From Thermothielavioides terrestris NRRL 8126 (Eukaryota; Ascomycota; Sordariomycetes; Sordariales; Chaetomiaceae), in NCBI RefSeq assembly GCF_000226115.1, contig NC_016458.1:930001-994000 (forward strand): 64,000 nucleotides of DNA, in the 5' to 3' direction. The notes beneath the pieces are model-generated. The model saw nothing but the letters and a program-made list of their open reading frames with translations, made no database searches and was not told the DNA's origin. Shown here one piece after another: positions 46,223-55,590 of this stretch (within the stretch, counting starts at the first letter, position 1; every line of letters starts with the position of its first letter). A program made the position numbers and the translations under genes.

Positions 46223-48985
46223 ATGGCTTCACACGTCCAGCCGGCGTTGCGACACGCTGCCGACGCTTCATCCCAGACCGCGACGGAGCTCGCCAAACGC
46301 ATCTCGATCCCGCTCTTACCGAACAGCCCTGCCGGCTTAGTACAGGCTCTCACGGTGGATCCATGGTCACAGTCCGGCAAGTATGGGCTGGGCTGGACGT
46401 ACTTCGCCATCGTTCTCGGGGGGCTGGCGGTGCTCGTGAGGATATGGCACTACTGGCAGGACAAGATCCGGCAGGCCATCTACAAGCAGGAGATGGAGCA
46501 GCACTTCCAGACCCTGTACTCCTTAGACCCCGGGTGGGACAGGTCGGCGGCCCTGGCGACCGGCGTCACGACATCCGAGTCGAGGCGGCATTTCTTCCCC
46601 GATGAGCCACCCGCTCAGGTGAAGAACTTCAGGCCGAAAGCGCACTTTTCGTCGGTCGGCTTCGTCAACGACACATTGGCCCTTTTCCGATGGGTTTTCT
46701 ACCGCCCCATTCCGGATATTGTGTGGCGGAACCACCGGTTTACCTTCTCGTCGCTCGCCGTGCTGGGATGCGCCTTCATCGCCCTCTCGTTCGTGACGGT
46801 CTACTGCTTCTTGCAGCAGCCGCTGTACTGGCAGAGCATCCGGTTCGGGTCACCGCCGCTGGCCATCCGCTCCGGCATGATCGCCGTCGCCATGACCCCC
46901 TGGATTTTCGCGACGAGCACTAAGGCGAACCTCCTGACCCTGATCACGGGCATTGGGCCCGAGCGGCTCAACGTCTTTCACCGCTGGCTGAGCTATCTGT
47001 GTCTCTTCCTCTCGCTGGTCCACATGATCCCCTTCTACATCCAGCCGGTCTGGGAGGACGGTGGCATGGAGGTGTTCGGCGCGCTGTTCCCCCCCGGGAG
47101 CGGGATCATCTACGGCACCGGCATTGCCTGCCTCGTCCCCCTGTGCTGGCTCTGCGCCGCATCGCTGCCCGTCATCCGCAGGAAGGCGTACGAGATCTTC
47201 GCGCTCCTCCACGCGCCCGTCGGCTACGTCTACCTCGGCGTGCTGTTCTGGCACACCAAGAATTTCCTTATGTCTTGGGGCTACTTGTATGCGTCGATCG
47301 GCATCATCGTGCTCTGCAACATCCTCCGCCTGTTCAAGCTGAACTGGGCCAAGCCGTGGCGCATGTCGTGGCTCATCGGAGACGAGGCGGCCATCAACAT
47401 CATGACGGAGAATGCCATCAAGATCACCATCCCGACCCAGATGCGCTGGAAACCGGGCCAATACGTGTACCTGCGCATGCCGGGCATCTCGCTGCTCGAG
47501 AACCATCCGTTCACCATTTCCTCCCTGTGCAGCGACGATTTCCCTTCGGTATACGGCGAGGAGTACCGGGACTGCGTGCTCGTCTTCCGCCCGTTCGGCG
47601 GCTTCACGCGCAAGGTGCTCGAGACGGCGATCGAGAAGGGGCCCTTCCACACCTACCGTGCCTTCCTCGATGGCCCGTACGGCGGGATGCGCCGCGAGCT
47701 GGCGGCCTTCGACACGTGCATCCTGATCGCCGGCGGGAGCGGCATCACGTCCCTGATGTCGCAGCTACTGAACCTGATCAAGCGCATGCGGGATGGGAAG
47801 GCCATCACCAAGAAAGTCGTAGTGGTATGGGCGCTGAAGCGACTGGAAGCCATGGACTGGTTCCGCGAGGAGCTGCGCATCTGCCGCGAGTCGGCCCCGC
47901 CGGAGAGCGTCACCTGCAAGTTCTTCGTCACGGCGGCGGTGAGACCCAAGGCCAACCCTGCCGGGTACCAAGGCCGTGCTCCCCGGCCGCTTAGCAATGC
48001 TTTCCACGACAAGCTGGATGGGTTCGTGGCGGGCATCGCGAGCAAGCGCAACAGCGCGCTGATCGCGGCCGAGGCGCAGGGCGACCCGGACAAGGAGCGC
48101 GAGCTGCGGCGCGAGGATGAGGATCGCATCACGGCGTTGCCGCAGCAGAAGTACCTGCAGCCGCACACTTTCCCTCCGCCGCCACCACCCGGCCCGCCTC
48201 CCAACAAGACTGGCTTGTCACCAGCCGAGGAGGCGCTCAAGAAGCTCGAGGGTCGTAACAGCGAGTCTAAGACGATTGAGCACGATCTTCCCGAGGGCAA
48301 ACACGGCACAGGCGGCCAAAGGAAGCACGATGGCGAATTCCACTTCCCGCCTCTCGGCGCGCGCGGCGCCGGCGCTCCTCACTTCAACTTCGCGCCGCCA
48401 GCAGGGAGACAGCGCTACAGCCAAATCCTTGCCGAAGCAGACTCCCGCGTAAGCCAAGCGGGTGGCGAATCTGCAAGCGACACGAAAGAGGGACAGCGAA
48501 AACAACAACAACAAGAAGAAGAAGAAGAACAGGAAGTCGACAGCGACAAGAAGACCAACGGCGGCCCGGCCCCCGTGCAGCCGCCAGAGCTCGCACACCT
48601 GCGGACCGACGTGGGCGCAGCCTCCGCGCGGCGGCGGCCCACCAGCACCTTCGGCCCGCCGTCCGGGTTCGACTTCGGCTTCCCGGAGACGCCGACCGAG
48701 TTCCAGCGGTCGCTGATGCGGTTCGCCTTCCCCGTGCCGCACGAGATCGACGGCGGGTGGAGCGTCGAGTACGGCCGCCCGGACCTGGGCTACATGCTCC
48801 GCGAGTGGGCCACGGGGGGTCCCGACGGGCGCGGCATCCTCGGCCGGCGCACTGCCGTGTTCGTGTGCGGTCCGCCCGCGATGCGCGTCGGCGTCGCCAA
48901 CACGGTCGCCCGCCTGCAGGCGGAGATCTGGGGCGACGATATGCTCGAGGAGATCTTCTTGCATACGGAGAACTACGCCCTGTGA
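46223..48985 (+). CDS. Large ferric-chelate reductase with a long disordered insertion (920 aa)
   Basis: An intronless gene for a membrane flavocytochrome of the FRE family. A first helix lies near residues 50-70, followed by the multi-helix ferric reductase core. Paired heme histidines are in HRWLSYLCLFLSLVH (about 253 and 267) and HAPVGYVYLGVLFWH (about 330 and 344). The FAD motif NHPFTISS is near 427-434, the NADPH motif GGSGIT near 503-508 and the C-terminal CGPPAMRVG near 881-889. Between the NADPH motif and the CGP end is a disordered segment of roughly 200 residues with a Pro run (PPPPPPGPPP) and a Gln/Glu run. That makes the protein far longer than the 631-aa reductase at 13.4 kb. The ATG at 46223 precedes a short soluble N-terminus and the frame is open upstream. 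Confidence 0.9.
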   Translation: MASHVQPALRHAADASSQTATELAKRISIPLLPNSPAGLVQALTVDPWSQSGKYGLGWTYFAIVLGGLAVLVRIWHYWQDKIRQAIYKQEMEQHFQTLYSLDPGWDRSAALATGVTTSESRRHFFPDEPPAQVKNFRPKAHFSSVGFVNDTLALFRWVFYRPIPDIVWRNHRFTFSSLAVLGCAFIALSFVTVYCFLQQPLYWQSIRFGSPPLAIRSGMIAVAMTPWIFATSTKANLLTLITGIGPERLNVFHRWLSYLCLFLSLVHMIPFYIQPVWEDGGMEVFGALFPPGSGIIYGTGIACLVPLCWLCAASLPVIRRKAYEIFALLHAPVGYVYLGVLFWHTKNFLMSWGYLYASIGIIVLCNILRLFKLNWAKPWRMSWLIGDEAAINIMTENAIKITIPTQMRWKPGQYVYLRMPGISLLENHPFTISSLCSDDFPSVYGEEYRDCVLVFRPFGGFTRKVLETAIEKGPFHTYRAFLDGPYGGMRRELAAFDTCILIAGGSGITSLMSQLLNLIKRMRDGKAITKKVVVVWALKRLEAMDWFREELRICRESAPPESVTCKFFVTAAVRPKANPAGYQGRAPRPLSNAFHDKLDGFVAGIASKRNSALIAAEAQGDPDKERELRREDEDRITALPQQKYLQPHTFPPPPPPGPPPNKTGLSPAEEALKKLEGRNSESKTIEHDLPEGKHGTGGQRKHDGEFHFPPLGARGAGAPHFNFAPPAGRQRYSQILAEADSRVSQAGGESASDTKEGQRKQQQQEEEEEQEVDSDKKTNGGPAPVQPPELAHLRTDVGAASARRRPTSTFGPPSGFDFGFPETPTEFQRSLMRFAFPVPHEIDGGWSVEYGRPDLGYMLREWATGGPDGRGILGRRTAVFVCGPPAMRVGVANTVARLQAEIWGDDMLEEIFLHTENYAL

Positions 48986-50422
48986 GAGAGGCACATATCT
49001 GTGGAGGGATGGAGGGGTTGAGTTTGGGAGTGGGAAGGGACAATGGAAACATGACTGGGGGCGGCGTTCTCGGCGGCAGGAGATACCACGCTGGATTATT
49101 TTGTACAACGGCTTGGATACCAAGCGGCTCGGTCGACCGGACAAGCGGCCTGAGTCCGCGGCGTTTTCTTCTTGTTGCCCTACTCTGTTTTGGCCTTGTA
49201 TCTGAGGATGCTGATGAGGCTCAGTCAGCTGCGGGCCGCGTGCTGGCCTCGTTCCTTTGTTTGAGGTACATCAAAGGACCGCCGCTTTCGGGACGGCCCC
49301 TGCTTCTGCATAATTTGACAGTTTGTCAGTCGACTTGATCTTCTGCTTTGGGGAGTGTGCCGAGAATACCTGTCCCAACTCATCCGTCGCAATTCGGAGC
49401 GGTTCTCTGTCACACACGGCCACAGGTGCTGGAAAAGTTCGGGATCCCGTCCGCTCTCCCCTCGACAAACCAGCAACCGCTGGGTTAGTAGTTGGGCCGG
49501 CTACGACTAGCGAATTTCTGGTGTGTTGTTTGTCTCGTCTTACCCCCCGCCCCTTCTCTTCTGTGTTTGTTCACTCGTGGATCATCGCGAGCCCCCACAG
49601 TAAAGCCGCGATAGTCCCTTCCGTTCAGTGGGCGACGCGGCGCTCGACCAACACGCCCACGAGGTAAAATGCAGATGCTATCTCTTGAGTCAGTTTGCCG
49701 GCGGGCGCCATGCTGAGGGTTGCCAGGCTGGTTGGGAGCCGGGAGACGGTGTGTGGCCTGAGTGGTGGTTCCCCCGGGTCCGCAGCGGCAATCATCGGCG
49801 CTGCCAACTGCTTTGAACTTGAGGTTGCCGACATATCAAGTTGGTGATTGCCCGTGTAATTGCTGTTTGGAGCGTTGCCCGACTGCTGTTCATTTTGCCC
49901 CCCACCCCTCCCTGGTCGCCCACTCATTCAGTTACGCACGTAACCTTAATCTATGAAGAGCAGGTATTCAAGACACGCCTGGCGTTGCTGCGGTGGTCCC
50001 GGAATCCCTGAATGCTTTCGCCGTGCCAGAACAGTGTCGGCCCAGTTGGGATGCTCTCAGGAAGGATTCCCTATAGCAGCTCCCAGTTACCGTCGCAGCG
50101 CGGTAGATGTGTACTTCTTGAGCCATCCGCCAATTGCCATTACCGGTGACAGAGGAAGTTGATTTCTCGTTTCGTTTTTGATTCCATATACAGAAAGCAG
50201 ACAGGGATTTATAGAGGTTGACTGGGTCTGCAGGCCGAAAAGAAGTCGGGGGGCGCGGCTGAGTACGCGAAACGAGGCTCGGTAAAATAACTAGTGTCTA
50301 TTACGTCTCGCTGCGCATGGGGACTTTATCAATTAAAGAAGAGATAGACGTGCGGGTGATGAAACAGATTTACAACGCGGCAATGTATTCGAACGGAACT
50401 TACACAGTCAGAAGCGCGCACT
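48986..50422. other. Intergenic region holding a 5S rRNA-like sequence
   Basis: About 1.4 kb between the 3' ends of two convergent genes. Apart from the 5S-like sequence at 49412-49533 nothing was recognised. Confidence 0.5.
49412..49533 (+). rRNA. Diverged 5S rRNA gene or pseudogene
   Basis: A 122-bp segment aligns end to end with the Neurospora-type 5S rRNA. It starts ACACACGGCC where 5S has ACAUACGACC. It keeps the exact CCCGTCCGCTC of loop B/helix III and the exact GGTTAGTAGTTGGG of the internal promoter box C region, then CTAGCGAAT and a 3' end GTTGTTTGT. The two ends can still pair as helix I at eight of nine positions, two of them G-U. Overall identity to the remembered consensus is only roughly two thirds, and no T4 run follows within about 20 bp. 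It is therefore either a divergent 5S subtype or a decaying copy. Dispersed single 5S genes are normal in Neurospora relatives. Confidence 0.72.
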
Positions 50423-51718
50423 CTACGCTGCGACCTCGCCAAACCGGTACTGCGCCCATGCCATGGACGCCTCATGCAGCGTCCACAGTTGAGTGCCTTT
50501 ATCCTCGCCAGCTGCGCCAGCCGCGATGTACACGGGCATCAGGTGATCCATCCAGGGATGAGCCTGCTTCGCATCGGGCCTCTTCGTCACGGCCGCCATT
50601 CGCTCCTGTCTCACGCTGGGGTCTGCCTCGACCGCCTCCTTCAGCGCGTTGTCGAACGACACGACATACGGCAGCGGCGTGGAACTGCCCCAGGAGAAGC
50701 GCAGATCTCGCAGGTTGTGCTGTTCAATGATTTTCAGCCATCCCTGTTCCCTTCCTTTCCTGGAGTGACGGGACTAGTTTAAAAGAGCAGAGAGCAGAGT
50801 CGCCGTCTCGGGAACATGAAGGCTGTTCCCGAGGCAGCCGTGTATGGGGGATAGGCGACACAAAAATATGCTTATATGCTTACCACGCTCATGCCGGTGC
50901 AGATGATGACGATGTTCTCGTCGCGGAGCGCGGCGACGGCCTGGCCCAGGCGGTAGTGCGCGTCGGGGTCCTCGCTGTTGAAGAGCGAGACTTGCACGAG
51001 CGGGCACTGCAGAGGGTTCTCCTCCGGGCTGAAGGCCACGTTGAAGCCCGAGAAGACGCCGTGGTCGAGGCCGCGCTTGAGGCCCTTGGCTTTGATGCCG
51101 GCGCCGGAGAGCAGCGAGAGGATTCGTGAGGCCAGCGCGGGACTGCCCTTGCTTGGGAAGGTGGCTTTGTAATATTCAGGGGGGAAGCCATAAAAGCTGG
51201 GCGGATCGGTTATGTTAGCGAGGTAGGGCGGGGGGCCGGGAACACTGCTGGATACTGCCGCAGACACACTCACTCGTAGATGAGGTCGGTGTCCTCGGCG
51301 TTGTTGAGATGCACTTCATTGGGCTCCGCTTGCCAGTGGGCCGAGAAGACTACGACGGCCTTGGGCTTGACTTTCTGCGTGATCTCCTTCCCGAGGGACT
51401 GCAGGACGGGATAGACGGGGTGCGTCTTGTTGTATTGGACGTCGGGCTGGGGCAAGGTTAGTTGGCCAGGCTACTGGGACTGAAGTGGCTGGTTGATGGT
51501 CGATGGTCGATGTACGTACTTACCCCTCCATGGCTGAAATAGTACACCGGTGTCCTGGGCATGTTGAGAGATGAGCAGTTCTTGATCTGTGTCAGGGACG
51601 GCAGCCAACGTGCCAGTCGGGAGGTTGGACTCAGAAGCAGAGCCAAGATGAGGATGAGGATGGAAGTGGGCAGCAGAAGGAGCCAGGGACGATGTCTCGA
51701 TGGCCACAAGCCAGACAT
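50423..51718 (-). CDS. Extradiol ring-cleavage dioxygenase, LigB/DODA type, with possible membrane anchor
   Basis: Four exons (51718-51524, 51446-51274, 51196-50884, 50719-50423) give about 325 aa. The family opens catechol-type rings next to the diol using one metal ion; DOPA 4,5-dioxygenase is the best-known eukaryotic member. Probable metal and catalytic histidines are in YYFSHGG (exon 1), VVFSAHWQAE (exon 2), GLDHGVFSG (exon 3) and the HNLRDL (start of exon 4). The exon 1 frame is open far upstream of the usual start MPRTPVYYF (51562). Using the ATG at 51718 adds a strongly hydrophobic helix (WLLLLPTSILILILALLL) that would anchor the enzyme. Both starts are possible. The substrate is unknown. 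Oriented divergently from apt1. Confidence 0.85.
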
Positions 51719-52326
51719 GGCATCGTCAGTGTGCTTTGCATGTCCCTTTTGAACTTGGGACAACGTCCGCTCAGTTGCTCATTCAAATAGTTACGGTGCC
51801 TTTACAAATAGTCTGCGCTGGGGCTAACATTTCCGGGCCTACTGCCCGTGTATGTGCGATACCCGCGATTCTTGTCGCGAATGCCGAATCCGCCTCTCGC
51901 GCGCGGCAGCCCAATTTGTCGTAACTTGTTTTGCTAATCTAAGCATTTCGTAATTCTTTCAGAGATCAGGTCATGCAGACACGGAGGGAGAGTTTCAATA
52001 ATCCGTAGTTTACCGGGTTAACGTTACTCCACAATCATTTCCAAGTAGGTTTCAGGTTGTTTCTCCAGGTGAAACATGCCGACCGGAACCACATTGGCGA
52101 ACCCTAACCCTCCATCTCTGCGACAAGATCCGGCCCCGCTTTCCCGCAGCAACCGGTTGCAAGTGCTCTGTCCGAAGGTCGGTAGGCACCTCCTTCCGTA
52201 TGTGATCGGTCGTCTCTTTTTTTTTTCACCTCCTTGTTAAACCTCGTTGTTAGCAGCCTGCAACGGAGCCTCCGGCTGCATCCCCGTTCCCCAGTCTCGG
52301 TCCGGCAGCGTCTCCCTCTCGCAAAC
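51719..52326. promoter_or_regulatory. Divergent promoter region of the dioxygenase and apt1
   Basis: About 600 bp between two start codons facing away from each other. The apt1 side has a T11 tract near 52218 and a CT-rich leader. No specific operator was recognised. Confidence 0.4.
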
Positions 52327-53195
52327 ATGTCAACGATCGTGCGGCGGCCGCCCCTCCTGTTTCCGGCCACCGCAAGGCATACCGCCACCGTCATTTTCAT
52401 TCACGGCCTCGGAGACACGGGCCATGGCTGGGCTGGGGCCGTCGAGAACTGGCGCAGGCGACAGCGGCTTGATGAGGTCAAGTTCATCCTGCCTCACGCC
52501 CCGGCGATCCCCATCACCTGCAACTGGGGAGTGAGAATGCCGGGATGGTACGACATTGTGAGTCTTCACTGCCACCTCGCTCACATGGCCGATTGCCGGG
52601 TGCAGCAGTGGCTTACAATCGCCCCAGCACGCGATCGATGGCAATCCCGAGTCCCTCCGCCGCAATGAGGACGAGGCCGGCATTTTGCTGAGCCAAGCCT
52701 ACTTCCACGAGTTGATCCAGCAGGAGATCGACGCGGGCATCCCATCCGACAGGATCATTATCGGCGGCTTCAGCCAGGGCGGCGCCATGAGCATCTTCAG
52801 CGGACTGACTGCCAAGGTGAAGCTCGCGGGCATCGTGGCGCTGTCGTCGTATCTGCTGCTGAGCCTCAAGTTCGCCGACCTGGTGCCGAAACCCGAGGTC
52901 AACAAGGAGACGCCCATCTTTATGGCCCATGGCGATTCCGACCAGGTGGTGAACACCAAGCTGGGGAGGATGTCCTACGACCTGCTGAAGGGCATGGGGT
53001 ACAATGCCACCCTGAAGATTTACGAGTGAGTCCATCACATTGGAATGTTCCTTGCGTTCTGCTGCTGGCTGTCTGACCGGCTCCCGTAGAGACATGGGAC
53101 ACTCGGCTTGCCCGGAGGAGATGGACGATGTCGAGGCGTTTCTGACCGAGAGATTGCCGGCGCTGGGGAGCACGGAAGCCAAGCCGGAACTCTGA
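52327..53195 (+). CDS. apt1: Acyl-protein thioesterase 1
   Basis: Three exons (52327-52557, 52628-53025, 53090-53195) encode about 244 aa. This cytosolic alpha/beta hydrolase removes palmitate from S-acylated proteins such as Ras and G-alpha, and it also hydrolyses lysophospholipids. The catalytic triad is visible: Ser126 in GGFSQGGA, Asp182 in HGDSDQVV and His214 in DMGHSACPEE. The oxyanion-loop motif FIHGLGDTG is near 25-33, and CNWGVRMPGWYDI precedes intron 1. NEDEAGILLS follows. The length is normal for the family. The exact acceptor of intron 1 is chosen by frame; the resulting HAIDGNPESLRRNEDE joins well with homologous proteins. It functionally opposes the ERF2 palmitoyltransferase encoded elsewhere in the window. 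Confidence 0.93.
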
Positions 53196-53821
53196 CGCTT
53201 CGAATTCTTCTGAGGAGGCTAGCGGGGGAGAACGGATTCATCATGAGTTGAATGAGGTTTTTACCCTTGGGCGAGGTGATATCGGCGTTATCGGTAGATT
53301 AGAGATACCTTGATTTTGCGTCCTTGGGTCCTGCTTTGCTCACATGAGGACCCCTTTATAGTTTATAGTTGGCTTTGCAAACAGGTAGCAGGAGCAGCTG
53401 CTGGCGTCTTGTCGTCGTCGTCCCTGTCGGATGCAGCCCCACTTGTCCCCCAGCTTTAGCTTATCTTATCAGCGCTCCCTATTGCTGTCCCGCGACCCGT
53501 TGTTGGCCTGCTGCTACGGTCACATGAGTCTGATCGCGGAAGCCGCTGCCTTCACACCCTCGCTGGTGTACCCTGCTGTAGATCGTTTCCTGGAGCACCT
53601 TTTCGAAAGATCACCTCTTCCGTCAGACAGTTGACTGGGGGTCATTTGTTTGGCTTAACGTACCTTACTCCGATCTGGTGGCAAGCTCCGAGTGCACCCA
53701 ACGGGGAAGTACACATTGAATACGGAATACCTTACCTGCTGTGGATAAACAAACCCCGAATCAGCGGTCAATCGCTACGTCATCCTCCCATCGCCTCGTT
53801 CCACGTTGCGCAACCTCAACC
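53196..53821. other. Spacer between apt1 and the IVY1-like gene
   Basis: About 625 bp, containing the apt1 3' end and the next promoter. No gene was recognised. Confidence 0.5.
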
Positions 53822-55273
53822 ATGGCGGCGAACTCGCCGCCCTCCCAACTCCCGCCGGTCCCGGCAAGCCCAACCCAGTCGTACGCCTCAACCGCCAATC
53901 CGCTATCGCAATACAACCTCCCGCTACCTCCGCCCCCGCGCCCGGCCCACGCCGTCCTCACCAAGACCGACCTGGAGCACTCGCAAGCCGCCTACGCCGA
54001 GCTCCTCGCCAGCGCCAAAGCCTACCGCCTGGCGCTCGCATCCCTCTCCACTGCTGCCTCCGCCTTCGGCGCCGCGCTCGAGTCCTGCGCCCGCCTCAAA
54101 GAAGCGCGCGCCGACGCCCTCGGCCCGCCCTCCGGCGCACCACTCACCAACAGCTTCACGTCCAAGGCCGCCGCCTGCACCGCCGACACCCTGCTCACCG
54201 TCGCCGGCCTGCAGCACCTCGTCGCCAACCACCAGCACATCCTCTCCGAGACGGTCTACCGCGCCTTCGAGGTGCCGCTGCTGCACGAGCTGGACAAGTG
54301 GCGCGCCGCGGTCGAGGACGAGGAGGAGCGCTACGCGCGCGACGTGGCCGCGCAGGGCCGCGAGATTCGCCGGCTCGAGAAGGAAGGCCTCAAGCTGCAC
54401 CGCCAGCGCAGGCGGGACGTCGCGCGGTTTAGGGGACACCTGGTGGAGCTGACGGCCAAGCTGGACGGCTTGACGGTGCTGCACGCCGAGCACGCGCGGA
54501 CGCTGCTGCGCGAGAGCCAGGAGGCGAGCGCCAAGATCGTCGAGGCCAGCTGCAGTCTCACCAGGGCCGAGGTGGACATCTTTGAGAGCCTGGCGAGGAA
54601 GGGATGGACCGGCGGCGGGCTGGAGGACGTGCTCGAGAAAGGCGTGGATTTGTTCGCGGCGGAGATGGATCCTCTGGCTGCCGCGGGAAAGTCCGGTGGT
54701 GTGGATGGGGTCGTGCCCGGTGAGGGTGCGACATTGTTCAGCATTCTGCCGCCGAAGAGCATCTTGGCCGACACGGCCGGCACCGACACGCTGCGGGGAG
54801 GGAAAGACACTCGCTCCGACAGTTTGCTGATGGACACGGACCGATACCAGAGCCTGGCTGGTGCGATGTCGTCGGACACGGCGAGGGATCGAGACCGGGA
54901 CACGGATAGCGTCTTTTCCGAGCCGAGCCGGTCGAGGAATGTGCGGCCCTTTTCACCACAGCCGCAGCCGCTGAGGCTGAATCCAGAGGAACTGCTCGGC
55001 AGTCTCGAGAATGGGACTGGCGAATCCTCGTCAGGTCCAGGGGAAGAAGGCACCAGAAAAGGTGATGACAGTACGGGAGAGCGCGACGACGGATGTGCTG
55101 TTGAAGACGACCCTCGGGACGGCCAAGGCGACGAGGAGGCAGACCCATGGCGTGACGAGGGCTTGCGGCGTGAAACAGCGTCTGACAATGAAGATCAAGG
55201 CAAGGCTGGCGGGAGCGGCGTGGACCTTCAACATCAGGAAGAGGGCTGGAGAGCTTCAGGTATCGATACATGA
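53822..55273 (+). CDS. ivy1: IVY1-like I-BAR domain protein
   Basis: The unspliced frame gives 483 aa. Residues ~45-270 are long helices rich in Ala, Leu, Glu and Arg, such as DLEHSQAAYAELLASAKAYR, PLLHELDKWRAAVEDEEERY and AREIRRLEKEGLKLHRQRRR-like segments. This is the pattern of the fungal IVY1 inverse-BAR domain, which in yeast binds vacuolar membranes, the Rab Ypt7 and Vps33. The N-terminus is Pro/Ser-rich. The C-terminal part after about residue 290 is disordered. A GT-AG intron at 54941-54986 would be in phase and would switch the last ~110 residues from a very acidic tail to a basic one ending at 55310 (with AWTFNIRKRAG). That version looks more protein-like, but I cannot decide between them. 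Family naming is moderately sure. Confidence 0.65.
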   Translation: MAANSPPSQLPPVPASPTQSYASTANPLSQYNLPLPPPPRPAHAVLTKTDLEHSQAAYAELLASAKAYRLALASLSTAASAFGAALESCARLKEARADALGPPSGAPLTNSFTSKAAACTADTLLTVAGLQHLVANHQHILSETVYRAFEVPLLHELDKWRAAVEDEEERYARDVAAQGREIRRLEKEGLKLHRQRRRDVARFRGHLVELTAKLDGLTVLHAEHARTLLRESQEASAKIVEASCSLTRAEVDIFESLARKGWTGGGLEDVLEKGVDLFAAEMDPLAAAGKSGGVDGVVPGEGATLFSILPPKSILADTAGTDTLRGGKDTRSDSLLMDTDRYQSLAGAMSSDTARDRDRDTDSVFSEPSRSRNVRPFSPQPQPLRLNPEELLGSLENGTGESSSGPGEEGTRKGDDSTGERDDGCAVEDDPRDGQGDEEADPWRDEGLRRETASDNEDQGKAGGSGVDLQHQEEGWRASGIDT

Positions 55274-55590
55274 CCGTGCTGAGGATGGCAGTGAGGTTGG
55301 GAAACGCTAGACATACGGCCGGACATCCGCTCTCGCTCTTGCTCTCTGTAATAGACTAGACGCATTGTTGTGGGAGACACCGTTCCTGTGAATAGAAACG
55401 GTGTTGGGCGTATCATTGAACGGCCTGTCTCCTCAAAACCTAGTACGTACGCCTAAAGATGCTGACGCGCCCGCCGTCATTCTCTTTGGTTACCCGTCCG
55501 GCTGTGTGCCGCAGTCATGAAGAAAAAGCAGCGTCATTACTACGTACAGAACATCGGAATGACCCGACCCAGTCGGTCTCGCTCTCTCCC

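Noticed and set aside
46850..49144. Long minus-strand frames (266 and 308 aa) opposite the second ferric reductase
   Set aside because: Shadows caused by strong third-position GC bias; no motif and no conserved start.
41508..51718. Secondary-metabolite gene cluster (SDR, FAD oxidoreductase, reductase, dioxygenase)
   Set aside because: There is no polyketide, peptide or terpene synthase, genes are separated by 1.4-2 kb spacers, and a 5S-like sequence and housekeeping genes are interspersed.
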